The notes: a model not told the origin generated them from the letters alone. 64,000 nt of DNA from Hymenobacter mucosus (GCF_900188255.1 NZ_FZNS01000001.1:558001-622000); one strand, 5' to 3'. Shown: positions 26,093 to 34,222, numbered from the stretch's first letter. Program-made: numbers and translations.

Positions 26093-27568
26093 ATGCGCCG
26101 CCTCTCTCCCTTACTCTTCCCCGGTCTGCTACTCAGCCTCACTACACTGGGCTGCTCGCAAAACCAGCCCGAAACTACTCGCCCCCCAGCCCCCACCCAC
26201 GATAGCCCACCGGCAATTCCAGTAACGACAAGTGGGGTAGTAGCGCAAACTGCCGGCCGCTTCCCCGAAACATTTGAAGCGGCCGAAAAAGGCGCCTACG
26301 CTACCGCCGACGAAACGCTAGGCTCAGGTTCTTGGCATTTTGAGGATGCCCTCATTGGGTCGGCCGACCAGGACCACAAGAACGGGCAGCACGCGGCCCG
26401 CCTGCGTGGGCAGGGCCGACTGCGCATGAATTTCGACGCCCCGGCTGGCGTGCAGACCATTCGTATTTCAAGTGCCGTGTATGGCACCGACCCCGCTAGT
26501 ACCTGGGAGCTATGGGGCAGCCTTGACGCGGGGCGCACGTTCCGGCGAATTGGGCAGCCCGTGCGGGCCCAGGGCCCCCGCCTGGTGGTTACTACCTTCC
26601 AAGGAGGCTCCCCCGGCCCCATTCGCCTCGAAATCCGCAAGACCGACGGCGGGAAAGGCCGCCTGAACATCGACGATATTATCCTGGAAACGACCCGCGG
26701 CAGCGCAGTAGCGGGTGGTAGCCGAGTAAGTGGCTCCAGCGCTGGAACTGCCCCGGCAACTAGCCTCCCGCCCGCCACCACGGCCCAAGCGGAGGCGGTA
26801 GTTACGGGCCGCGACGACAACATGGCCCTGGGCAACCCAAGTGGGGCGACTGCCAACGTAGCAACTCCCACGAACTACTTGCTGGTAAAGCCTCAGTTCA
26901 CCATTGGCTACAATGCGCAGCGCGGCACTCCTACCTGGGTGAGCTGGCACCTAAACCGCGCCTGGATGGGCACGGCCCCGCGCCAGGACGACTTCCGCCC
27001 CGACCCCGCGTTGCCTCGCCAGTTTTACCAGGTTACACGCAACTCCTACTCGGGCTCGGGCTTCGACAAAGGACACAATTGCCCCTCCGCCGACCGTACC
27101 ACTGACCTCGACGATAACTCGGCCACGTTCCTGATGACGAACATGATTCCGCAGGCGGGCAATAATAACCAGCGCACCTGGAGCGGCTTAGAAGAATGGA
27201 CCCGTGACCAAGTGCGGCAAGGCAAGGAAGTGTACGTCATCATGGGCAGCTATGGTAAGGGCGGCACTGGCCAAAACGGCCGCTTCACTACCATCGACCA
27301 GGGCCGCGTAACGGTGCCAGCCCGCGTTTGGAAAGTGCTGGTGATTCTTCCCGAAGGCTCCAACGACCTGCAACGAATTGCCACCGGTCAGGCCCGCATC
27401 CTCGCCGTTGATACTCCCAACGACCAATCGGTAAGCCCCGACTGGAGCCAATACCGGGTGAGCGTAGATGCCATTGAGGCCGCCTCCGGTCTGGATTTGC
27501 TGAGCAAAATTCCGCTGGCAGCGCAAGACCGCCTAGAGGCCCAGGTAGACACTGGCTCCACTCGGTAG
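26093..27568 (+). CDS. DNA/RNA non-specific endonuclease, lipoprotein
   Basis: A 491-residue exported nuclease of the NucA/NUC1 (beta-beta-alpha metal) family. The signal ends in a lipobox (TLGC, Cys 21), followed by a Pro-rich linker. Residues about 60-200 form a beta-sandwich seen in other secreted Bacteroidota nucleases (STWELWGSLDAG; GRLNIDDIILE). The nuclease domain (about 260-480) carries the DRGH-type motif as DKGH (Asp325-His328, in GFDKGHNCPSADR) and the metal-binding Asn/Glu segment NNNQRTWSGLEEW. It probably degrades extracellular nucleic acid for nutrients or biofilm turnover. About 2.8 kb downstream lies a gene whose product contains a domain like the inhibitor of this nuclease family. 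Confidence 0.93.
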   Translation: MRRLSPLLFPGLLLSLTTLGCSQNQPETTRPPAPTHDSPPAIPVTTSGVVAQTAGRFPETFEAAEKGAYATADETLGSGSWHFEDALIGSADQDHKNGQHAARLRGQGRLRMNFDAPAGVQTIRISSAVYGTDPASTWELWGSLDAGRTFRRIGQPVRAQGPRLVVTTFQGGSPGPIRLEIRKTDGGKGRLNIDDIILETTRGSAVAGGSRVSGSSAGTAPATSLPPATTAQAEAVVTGRDDNMALGNPSGATANVATPTNYLLVKPQFTIGYNAQRGTPTWVSWHLNRAWMGTAPRQDDFRPDPALPRQFYQVTRNSYSGSGFDKGHNCPSADRTTDLDDNSATFLMTNMIPQAGNNNQRTWSGLEEWTRDQVRQGKEVYVIMGSYGKGGTGQNGRFTTIDQGRVTVPARVWKVLVILPEGSNDLQRIATGQARILAVDTPNDQSVSPDWSQYRVSVDAIEAASGLDLLSKIPLAAQDRLEAQVDTGSTR

Positions 27569-27851
27569 AGTACACAGGCTACCTAACCGCTGGTTGCTGG
27601 CATTCTCCCAAGTAAGTTTGCTTAGTCTTGTGCGGGCGCAAAACAGAGGGCCTGCTTGCTGCTGAGCATAACGGGGTTTGGTTAGCCTTATCCCAACTGC
27701 CACGTCAACTGCCTACTGCATAGAACCTCGTCATAACACCAGACCTATAGACGCGTATATACGCGGCGTTGGTAGCCTTAGCATCCCAAATTTTACCGAC
27801 CTTTGCGGAGCGCATTCCCACTGCGCCTCTTGCTAGTTTTCTCACGTTACC
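27569..27851. promoter_or_regulatory. Intergenic region with 14-bp palindrome and promoter-like box
   Basis: No gene is seen. A perfect palindrome cgcgtatatacgcg lies at 27752-27765. A -7-like box (gacctttg, 27798-27805, one mismatch to TAnnTTTG) follows 32 bp later, which would start a transcript near 27812. The palindrome would then sit at about -50, a position suited to a regulator. Confidence 0.45.
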
Positions 27852-27855
27852 TCCC

Positions 27856-27894
27856 ACCCATCATGCCCTAGCCGGGGTATGATGGGTCTTTTTT
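27856..27894 (+). terminator. Intrinsic terminator just upstream of the MFS gene
   Basis: A perfect 9-bp stem (27856-27864 with 27879-27887) is followed by cttttttt. It ends about 30 bp before the MFS start codon. It may end the nuclease transcript, 290 bp after its stop, or act as an attenuator in the MFS leader. Confidence 0.85.
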
Positions 27895-27922
27895 TGACCT
27901 TACTCGTTTAGTCGTGCTTTCT

Positions 27923-29086
27923 ATGCTGACCTCAACCCTTTCTTCTCCCCTATTGCGACCTCGGCGCACCTACCGGATTGCCGTGAGTGCCACATTTCTG
28001 CTACAGGGCTTGTGCTTTTCTACCTGGGCGGCGCGCATTCCTACTATGCAGCAGCAACTTGGCCTTTCCGATACCGAATTAGGCGGCGTGCTGCTCGCGG
28101 TGCCCGTGGGCTCTATGGCCTCGCTGCCCCTATCGGGGTGGTTGGTGGCCCGCTACGGTAGTCGGCAGCTTACGGTGCTGGGTCTGCTCTTGTACGCAGC
28201 TTTTCTTCCGCTGCTGGGCTTAGCTACCACTACTCCGCAGCTTATGGGTGCCTTGGTGCTGTTTGGACTGGCTAGCAATATGGCTAACATCAGCGTGAAT
28301 ACCCAGGCAGTGGGCGTAGAAGCCATCTATGGCAAATCCATTATGGCTAGCTTTCATGGGCTATGGAGCCTAGCTGGCTTTGCGGGAGCGGCCATTGGCA
28401 CGTTCATGATTGCTCACTCTATTGCGCCGCTGCCTCACTTCTTGCTGATGGCTGCGGTGGTTATTACGGGCGTGCTGCTAGCCCGCCCCTACCTGCTGCC
28501 GGCCGATGCCCCGCGCGAGGCTGATGCCCCCATCTTTGTACTACCAGACAAGTCCTTGCTTCTGCTGGGGGTACTGGCGTTCTGCTCCCTGCTCTGCGAG
28601 GGTACTATGTTCGATTGGAGCGGGGTATACTTCCGCAAGGTTATTCAGGCCGATCAGGACTTCGTAGGAGTTGGGTTTTCTGCTTTCATGAGTACCATGG
28701 CAGCGGGTCGCTTTGTAGCCGACTGGTTCACGGAGCGTTTCGGGCGGAAACGCACGCTAGTATATAGTGGGCTACTGGAAGCAACGGGCCTGCTACTGGC
28801 CGTCCTGCTTCCAACTCTGGTGCCAGCTACCGTTGGCTTCATGCTCGTGGGTATTGGCGTATCGTCGGTGGTGCCGCTGGTGTACGGAGCCGCCGGGCGC
28901 TCGAAAACTATGTCGCCGGGGGTGGCGTTGGCGGCGGTATCAACGGTAGGGTTTGCCGGTTTCTTACTGGGGCCGCCCGTTATTGGGCTCGTGGCAGGTG
29001 CTACTAGCCTGCGGGTTTCCTTTGCCCTGATAGCCCTTATGGGCCTGGCCGTAGCGGCCCTGGCCCGCCGTTCGGGCGTGGAATAA
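27923..29086 (+). CDS. MFS transporter, YbjJ-like
   Basis: A 387-residue major facilitator with about 12 transmembrane helices. FLLQGLCFSTWAARIPTMQQ opens helix 1, GWLVARYGSRQL is the loop 2-3 signature, and ADWFTERFGRKRT is its counterpart in the second half. The STWAARIP opening is typical of the YbjJ/Fuc-like sugar-MFS group. Substrate unknown. The ATG at 27923 is chosen over an in-frame GTG three codons earlier. A terminator immediately upstream and another directly downstream (29106-29137) isolate the gene as its own transcription unit. Confidence 0.88.
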   Translation: MLTSTLSSPLLRPRRTYRIAVSATFLLQGLCFSTWAARIPTMQQQLGLSDTELGGVLLAVPVGSMASLPLSGWLVARYGSRQLTVLGLLLYAAFLPLLGLATTTPQLMGALVLFGLASNMANISVNTQAVGVEAIYGKSIMASFHGLWSLAGFAGAAIGTFMIAHSIAPLPHFLLMAAVVITGVLLARPYLLPADAPREADAPIFVLPDKSLLLLGVLAFCSLLCEGTMFDWSGVYFRKVIQADQDFVGVGFSAFMSTMAAGRFVADWFTERFGRKRTLVYSGLLEATGLLLAVLLPTLVPATVGFMLVGIGVSSVVPLVYGAAGRSKTMSPGVALAAVSTVGFAGFLLGPPVIGLVAGATSLRVSFALIALMGLAVAALARRSGVE

Positions 29087-29105
29087 GCTAGGGTAGCAAA
29101 CAACG

Positions 29106-29147
29106 CGGGGATGCTGAACCACGGTTCGGCATCCCCGTTTATATTCT
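29106..29147 (+). terminator. Intrinsic terminator of the MFS gene
   Basis: A 15-bp stem with one wobble (29106-29120 with 29123-29137) and a 2-nt top is followed by tttatatt, 20 bp past the stop codon. Confidence 0.85.
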
Positions 29148-29223
29148 CATAGCTCTATGTTTGTACTGTGCTGCCGGTTTATCTGTGCTCAGTCCCACGA
29201 TGTAGTTTCCTAATCCACCGCCT

Positions 29224-30309
29224 ATGCCTACTCCAGCCCAAGACATCGAGAATATTTACACTCCGCGCCAGCAATACATACTGCTGATAACGTGTCTAGT
29301 AGGGCTGGCCGCACTCATTTTTATGGGGTTGGGCGGCTACATTACGGCCTTTCTGGGAGCCGGAATCTTGTTTGTAGTTTTCCGGCCGTGGTTTGTAGGG
29401 CTTGTGCACCAGCGGGGCTGGAACCGTCAGGTAGTAACGATTGGACTGCTGGTATTTGCGTTTGTGGTCATCATCCTGCCGTTCACGGCTCTTAGCTTGA
29501 TGTTGGTAGACCGCATTAGAATCTATGGGCAGGACACCACCCAGATTATGGCCGTGCTGCACAAAATAGAGCAGAAAACCGGCTACACCTTCACCAATGA
29601 GCAAAGCGTACGCACGTTGCTCCAGCAGGCCGTGGGTTGGCTCAGTCAACGTTTGCCCTCCCTGGCTACTGGTCTGCTGCATTTCACCGTCATCATTGGC
29701 CTAATGCTGTTCACCCTGTACTTCATGTTCACACAGGAAGAGGGGTTTCTGCGCGGCTTGCGGCGCTACCTACCGTTCCGCCCTAGCACTTTGCACGAGC
29801 TAGGCGACTCGCTAAAAAACAACGTGAATGCCAATGTGCTAGGCCAGGTACTCATTGCGCTGGTGCAGGCCGTCCTCACGGGTATTACCCTCCGCATTTT
29901 TGGCGTGCCTGACTCTACCTTTTGGGGCGTAGTGGCCTTCTTCATGGCCTTCATACCGGTACTGGGCACCCCATTGGTCTGGGGGCCGGCCGCCATTCTA
30001 AAACTGGCACAAAATCACACCGGTCAGGGCATTGGTATTCTTGTGGTAGGTTTGGTCGTTATCATGAATATCGATAACCTGTTGCGCATTTTGCTGGCGA
30101 GACGGTTGGGCAACATCCACCCTCTTATCACGCTAGCGGGAGTAGTGTTGGGCGTGAATATCTTCGGTATTTTAGGCCTGGTGCTGGGGCCACTGCTGCT
30201 CTCTTACTTTATCGTGCTCATCAAAGTATTTGAGCGGGAGAACCGGATTCGTCAACGCTCCCGGCTACATAAATCCAGCGCAGGTGGCCTACTCCCTCCT
30301 GCTACTTAG
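29224..30309 (+). CDS. AI-2E family transporter
   Basis: A 361-residue membrane protein of the AI-2E/TqsA/PerM family with about eight transmembrane helices in the usual pattern: two N-terminal hydrophobic segments, a central soluble stretch (residues about 95-145), then a C-terminal bundle. Family marks are FFMAFIPVLGTPLVWGPAAI and GNIHPLITLAGVVLGVNIFG. Members export small molecules such as autoinducer-2 or act as Na+/H+ antiporters; the substrate here cannot be told. ATG at 29224 just after the MFS terminator. The C-terminus is basic. Confidence 0.9.
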   Translation: MPTPAQDIENIYTPRQQYILLITCLVGLAALIFMGLGGYITAFLGAGILFVVFRPWFVGLVHQRGWNRQVVTIGLLVFAFVVIILPFTALSLMLVDRIRIYGQDTTQIMAVLHKIEQKTGYTFTNEQSVRTLLQQAVGWLSQRLPSLATGLLHFTVIIGLMLFTLYFMFTQEEGFLRGLRRYLPFRPSTLHELGDSLKNNVNANVLGQVLIALVQAVLTGITLRIFGVPDSTFWGVVAFFMAFIPVLGTPLVWGPAAILKLAQNHTGQGIGILVVGLVVIMNIDNLLRILLARRLGNIHPLITLAGVVLGVNIFGILGLVLGPLLLSYFIVLIKVFERENRIRQRSRLHKSSAGGLLPPAT

Positions 30310-30340
30310 CCGCGCCCGGGTAGTGCTTAGCTGTGCCGTG

Positions 30341-30398
30341 AGCCCACAAGCCCCAGGCCCCACCTTGCATGCAAAGTGGGGCCTGGGGCTTGTGGGCT
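30341..30398. repeat. 58-nt near-perfect palindrome
   Basis: Arms 30341-30363 and 30376-30398 pair perfectly over 23 bp; the 12-nt loop itself contains the palindrome ttgcatgcaa. It lies between the convergent AI-2E gene (ending 30309) and HIT-fusion gene (ending 30416). It has no flanking T-tract on either strand, so it is an unusual terminator or a cruciform-forming element. Confidence 0.8.
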
Positions 30399-30415
30399 AT
30401 CAGGACCACTATTGC

Positions 30416-31303
30416 TTAGGTTTCCGTCAACACGGTTTTGAAGCCGGCTAGCTTACCGCCCTCGCCTTCGCCCAACACTAGTACAGGAACCTGGGGGCCG
30501 GTACCTAGTCGGTACACCTGCACTCCGTTTAGCTCCTGCTTCAAATACATTTGCAGCGCCTTAAATCGGTTGGCTAGGGCAGGGTCACCCAGCACACCGT
30601 TGTCGGCGGTATGGTTGCGCAGGAAGTAAGTAAGCTCTTGTTTTTCAACGGCAGTACCAGCCGGCATACCAGCTAGTTCCGCTATTGTGGCATCGGTGAG
30701 GCCAGTGCCCGGAGCGGAGTAGCTCACGGCTTGCAGCGGCGCATCCGACTCACTCAAGTAGTGTAGTCCGCTGGTGAGTTCCTGCAGTTGTTGCAACGTG
30801 GCATCAGCCGCCCCACTGCTGGCGGTTACGTTGTTGGCTTCCGTAGTTTCCCGCCCCCCTTTCGTATCCTCGGCAGCTCTACCAGCCGCAACTGGCTGAT
30901 CTGAGCCAGCGGGCACTTGGGCCCCAATGGCTGCAGCTAGCTGGTTCATACGCTGCTCAGCTACCTTGATCTTCGGGTTGGCAAAGTTCATGTCCGACAC
31001 GTGATTCATCGGAATAAGATGAATGTGCGCGTGGGGCACTTCTAAGCCAATAACGGCTACTCCAATGCGCTTACACGTTACGGCTGCTTTCACCCCCTTT
31101 GCCACACGCTGAGCAAACTGGTGCAAGGCGGCCAGCTCGGCTGGTGGCAGGTCGAAGATATAGTCAACTTCCTTTTTGGGAATCACGAGTGTGTGGCCTT
31201 CCACAAGCGGCGTGATGTCCAGAAAAGCCAGGTGGTGCTCATCTTCGGCAACTTTATAGGCGGGCAACTCGCCAGCTACTATTCGGGAAAAAATAGAAGG
31301 CAT
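30416..31303 (-). CDS. HIT-family hydrolase fused to a nuclease A inhibitor (NuiA)-like domain
   Basis: A 295-residue two-domain protein. Residues 1-130 are a HIT domain with the active-site triad HAHIHLIP (His91, His93, His95), typical of purine nucleotide phosphoramidases. A low-complexity linker (about 130-165) follows. Residues about 168-295 resemble NuiA: GLHYLSESDAPL near 179-190 and LAGFKTVLTET at the end. From memory, NuiA of Anabaena inhibits the nuclease NucA with its terminal Thr and a Glu in a similar SES motif; here the last residue is Thr295 and Glu185 sits in SESD. No signal peptide, so cytoplasmic, whereas a NucA-type nuclease encoded nearby is exported. The HIT call is certain; the NuiA call is strong but unsearched. 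Confidence 0.85.
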   Translation of the reverse strand: MPSIFSRIVAGELPAYKVAEDEHHLAFLDITPLVEGHTLVIPKKEVDYIFDLPPAELAALHQFAQRVAKGVKAAVTCKRIGVAVIGLEVPHAHIHLIPMNHVSDMNFANPKIKVAEQRMNQLAAAIGAQVPAGSDQPVAAGRAAEDTKGGRETTEANNVTASSGAADATLQQLQELTSGLHYLSESDAPLQAVSYSAPGTGLTDATIAELAGMPAGTAVEKQELTYFLRNHTADNGVLGDPALANRFKALQMYLKQELNGVQVYRLGTGPQVPVLVLGEGEGGKLAGFKTVLTET

Positions 31304-31393
31304 TGGGCTGTGAAAAAAGGTAGTGGGTGAGGTAGAGAACTAGGACACGACGACGCACCGTTCGTCGGCGTCCCAAAGTACGTGGCAAAACGG

Positions 31394-31424
31394 AAAAGGG
31401 CGAAGCCCCTGGCTTCGCCCTTTT
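31394..31424 (-). terminator. Intrinsic terminator after greA
   Basis: A perfect 14-bp stem (31394-31407 with 31411-31424) with a 3-nt loop; the arms end in A4/T4 so it can work in both directions. It lies 38 bp past the greA stop and separates it from the HIT-fusion gene. Confidence 0.85.
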
Positions 31425-31462
31425 AAAAGCGCCTTAATAAGCACTTCGCGAGAATGGTACTA

Positions 31463-31936
31463 CTACCGGCTGATTTCCAGAATCTGAAACTGTAGCTTTC
31501 CGGCGGGCACGGTAATTTCGGCCGTGTCGCCGGCCGACTTACCCAGCAGCCCCTTACCGATGGGCGACTTCACCGAGATTTTACCGGCGGCCAGGTTAGC
31601 TTCTTCCTCCGCTACCAAGGTGTAGTCGAGCACCATGTTATTTTTCAGGTTCTTCAGCTTCACTTTGCTCATGATGAGCACTTTGCTGGTGTCCAGATTC
31701 GACTCGTCGAGCAGACGAGCGTTGCCTACAATTTCTTCCAGCTTAGAGATTTTCAATTCCAGCAGACCCTGCGCTTCCTTGGCCGCGTCGTACTCGGCGT
31801 TTTCGCTCAGGTCGCCTTTGTCGCGGGCTTCGCGTAAGTCATCGGCAGCTTTGGCACGGCCCCGGATTTTGAGGTCCTGCAGCTCGTCCTTCAGCTTCTG
31901 AAGACCTTCCGGAGTATAATAGTTGATGGTAGCCAT
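31463..31936 (-). CDS. greA: Transcription elongation factor GreA
   Basis: A 157-residue GreA: an N-terminal coiled coil carrying the acidic tip DLSENAEYDAAKEAQ (Asp and Glu that coordinate Mg2+ in the polymerase active site) and a C-terminal FKBP-like domain (ISVKSPIGKGLLGKSAGD). It rescues backtracked RNA polymerase by stimulating transcript cleavage. The ATG at 31936 (MATINYY) is the family start; an in-frame codon seven residues upstream is rejected. An intrinsic terminator lies between a good promoter box and this start codon, suggesting leader attenuation. Confidence 0.97.
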   Translation of the reverse strand: MATINYYTPEGLQKLKDELQDLKIRGRAKAADDLREARDKGDLSENAEYDAAKEAQGLLELKISKLEEIVGNARLLDESNLDTSKVLIMSKVKLKNLKNNMVLDYTLVAEEEANLAAGKISVKSPIGKGLLGKSAGDTAEITVPAGKLQFQILEISR

Positions 31937-31955
31937 GGTAGGGTGATGTAAGCTC

Positions 31956-31995
31956 AAAAAACAAGGAGAACGGCCAGCATGGCTGGCCGTTCTCC
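31956..31995 (-). terminator. Terminator in the greA leader region
   Basis: A perfect 14-bp stem (31965-31978 with 31982-31995) with a 3-nt loop is followed on the minus strand by TTGTTTTTT. It lies 20-60 bp upstream of the greA start and also 84 bp past the stop of the dehydrogenase gene, so it can end that transcript, attenuate greA, or both. Confidence 0.85.
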
Positions 31996-32010
31996 CCGAA
32001 CAGGTTTAGG

Positions 32011-32018
32011 CAAATATA
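32011..32018 (-). promoter_or_regulatory. Bacteroidota -7 element TATATTTG upstream of greA
   Basis: An exact match to TAnnTTTG on the minus strand, in an AT-rich patch (32005-32037) between the dehydrogenase and greA genes. It would start a transcript near 32004, about 10 bases before the terminator hairpin. No clear TTTG -33 element at ideal spacing. Confidence 0.6.
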
Positions 32019-32078
32019 CGAAATACAAAGAAATAATGCGCGGACCAGGCCCGACGAGGTGCCGCTGTGGACTTACCC

Positions 32079-33020
32079 TTACCGGGCTAAAAACTCCCGT
32101 ATCTTACGCGCCAGCACTTCATTAATACGCGCGTAACTCTGGAAGCTCCACCCGCCCACGTGAGGAGTGAGCACCACATTGGGCGCCGCCCGCAGGTAAT
32201 CGAAACGAGCTTGCTGCTCAGGAAGTAGCGTGGCCAGTTTTTCGTTTTCAAGCACATCGAGGGCGGCCCCGCGCACCTGCCCGTTTTGTAAGCCTTCCAC
32301 CAAAGCGGCGTGGTTGAGCACTTCGCCCCGGGCCGTATTTAAGAGCCATAAAGGATTACGAAAACCCGTCAGAAACTCGTGGTTGACGAAGTGGTGGTTG
32401 GCCGGCGAATACGGAATATGAATACTCAGCACCTCAGCCCGTGCTTGCAGCTCCGGTAAGCTCACTAGGGTAGCATGGTGGTTGCTCTCCACCCCCGAAT
32501 CGTGGTCGTAGGCTAGCACCGTGCAGTCAAATGCTTGTAGGCGCTTGGCAAAAGCCTTGCCCATGTGCCCATACCCTAACAACCCAATGGTTTTACCGCC
32601 AATTTCCTCGCCCCGATTGGCTTCACGGTGCCATGCTTCGGCGCGTACTTCCCCATCGGCGCGCACGATGTTACGGAACAAGGCTAGGAGCAAGCCCACG
32701 GCAAACTCCCCTACCGCGTCGCGGTTGCCTTCGGGGGCGTTAAGTAGCGTCACCCCAGCCGCAGCCAAGGCTTCTTCGTCGATGTTATCAACGCCCGCGC
32801 CTGCCCGGCCCACATAGCGCAAGTGCGGTCCGTGGGCAAGCAGTTGGGTCGTAATCCGGAGTTTAGAACGCACAAGCAACCCCTCGTACGGATGGGCGGC
32901 CAAGGCGGCGGGCACTTCGGCCGCTTTCAGGTCGGGGCGGTAGTGAAGTTCGATTCCTAGCGGCTGCAAGTACTCCGGCAGGCTAGGGTGCATATCGTCG
33001 ATGACGAGGCAGAGGGACAT
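32079..33020 (-). CDS. D-3-phosphoglycerate dehydrogenase-like 2-hydroxyacid dehydrogenase
   Basis: A 313-residue D-isomer-specific 2-hydroxyacid dehydrogenase. The NAD-binding loop is GLLGYGHMGKAFA, and the catalytic Arg, Glu and His lie in NTARGEVLN, DVLENEKL and PHVGGWS. The N-terminal part contains YVGRAGAGVDNID, typical of SerA-type enzymes. It lacks the C-terminal ACT domain of regulated SerA. The likely reaction is oxidation of 3-phosphoglycerate in serine synthesis, but another 2-hydroxyacid is possible. ATG at 33020; single-gene unit ending at the greA-leader terminator. Confidence 0.9.
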   Translation of the reverse strand: MSLCLVIDDMHPSLPEYLQPLGIELHYRPDLKAAEVPAALAAHPYEGLLVRSKLRITTQLLAHGPHLRYVGRAGAGVDNIDEEALAAAGVTLLNAPEGNRDAVGEFAVGLLLALFRNIVRADGEVRAEAWHREANRGEEIGGKTIGLLGYGHMGKAFAKRLQAFDCTVLAYDHDSGVESNHHATLVSLPELQARAEVLSIHIPYSPANHHFVNHEFLTGFRNPLWLLNTARGEVLNHAALVEGLQNGQVRGAALDVLENEKLATLLPEQQARFDYLRAAPNVVLTPHVGGWSFQSYARINEVLARKIREFLAR

Positions 33021-33436
33021 TTTTGCGGTTGATCGATGGAGGTTAGGTGAAAGGTTGAATCACCAAAGGGCCAATAAAGTTTTATGCCGTGTTCTTGTTG
33101 GGTCAGAGGGCTGCTGGTTACCGCTTGCGCTACGGCATTCTTTTGGCCGCGCAGTCAAGTAGAAATACTGACCCAATTCGGCCTTGTGTACCCAAAGGCA
33201 TCTCTTGCGAAAGAATCAACAGGAGCAAGTGCGGGTTGAAGTAAACAAAGCCAGCATTCCACGAAACCTAACGTAGTGAAGCCTTCATAATCCGTTCTGA
33301 TATAGTAACTCTCTGCATCAGCAAGTTGCTTCCAAAAACCGCGGTCAATGGCGCTACATTCAGCTGGTACATAAGAGCTACCGAGGGCAAGCCCCAAACA
33401 CAAGCAGGACAACTAGTGACGGGCGCATTGCAAGTA
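33021..33436. other. Intergenic region without a supported gene
   Basis: These 416 bases between the dehydrogenase and rsmA genes have somewhat lower GC than their surroundings. A minus-strand open frame of 85 codons (33155-33412) is Cys- and aromatic-rich and matches nothing I know; it could be a remnant or chance. No hairpin with a T-tract is seen. Confidence 0.4.
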
Positions 33437-34222
33437 TTAGGCCTTTGCCTCTTGCACTCGGTTTGTCAAGCCCACAAAATCTTCCACGCTGAGCTGCTCG
33501 GCCCGTTTGTCGAAAATGGGGTCGGTGGTAGCTTCCGCTGGCATTCCGAAGGGCTTGAGGGCGTTGCGCAGGGTTTTGCGGCGGGTTTGGAAACCTTGCT
33601 TCACTACTTGGAAGAATAGTTTCTCGTCGCAGGCCAACTGCTCGGTTGTGTTGCGAGTGAGGCGAATGACAGCCGACTGTACCTTGGGCGGGGGGCTGAA
33701 CACGTGCGGAGGCACCGTGAACAGGTAGTCAATAGTATAGAAAGCTTGCAACAGCACGCTCAGGATGCCATACGTCTTGGTGCCCGGACCTTCGGCTAGG
33801 CGATCAGCTACTTCCTTCTGAATCATACCCACGCACTCCCGTACCTGCTGGCGGTGGGCAAGCACCTGAAAGTATATCTGGCTGCTAATATTGTAGGGAA
33901 AGTTGCCGATGATGCTCAGCGGCTGTCCGTCGTAGAGCTTGCCCAGATCCATCTTCAAAAAGTCCTGGGAATAGATGCGTCCGTTCAGAGCTGGGAAGTG
34001 CTTTTCCAGATACTCCACCGACTCCCGGTCAATTTCTACTACCGATGTGCGGTACCCAGGGTGCTGAAGAAGCGTTTGGGTGAGTACTCCCATGCCCGGA
34101 CCAATTTCCAGCACTTCCTGCACCCCATCGGGTAGGCGCAGGGCCTCCACAATGTTGCGGGCAATGTTGGGGTCGGTGAGAAAGTGCTGCCCGAGGTGTT
34201 TTTTGGCTTTGACGGAATCCAT
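33437..34222 (-). CDS. rsmA: 16S rRNA (adenine1518-N6/adenine1519-N6)-dimethyltransferase
   Basis: A 261-residue KsgA/RsmA that dimethylates two adjacent adenines in helix 45 of 16S rRNA, a late step in small-subunit assembly. Signatures are KKHLGQHFLTDPNIARNIV at the N-terminus, the SAM-binding VLEIGPGMGVLT, the catalytic NFPYNISSQI (motif IV, N-L/F-P-Y) and FSPPPKVQSAVIRL. ATG at 34222. It is divergent from the leucyl aminopeptidase gene, with 267 bp between them. Confidence 0.97.
   Translation of the reverse strand: MDSVKAKKHLGQHFLTDPNIARNIVEALRLPDGVQEVLEIGPGMGVLTQTLLQHPGYRTSVVEIDRESVEYLEKHFPALNGRIYSQDFLKMDLGKLYDGQPLSIIGNFPYNISSQIYFQVLAHRQQVRECVGMIQKEVADRLAEGPGTKTYGILSVLLQAFYTIDYLFTVPPHVFSPPPKVQSAVIRLTRNTTEQLACDEKLFFQVVKQGFQTRRKTLRNALKPFGMPAEATTDPIFDKRAEQLSVEDFVGLTNRVQEAKA

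Noticed and set aside
26296..26950. Long antisense frames opposite the nuclease gene
   Set aside because: GC-rich third positions keep the opposite strand open; no start context or family match, and the plus-strand nuclease is certain.
33155..33412. Minus-strand open frame of 85 codons between the dehydrogenase and rsmA genes
   Set aside because: It matches no family I know, is rich in Cys and Trp, has no promoter box or coupling to neighbours, and lies in a gap of differing composition. Kept only as a note in the intergenic entry.
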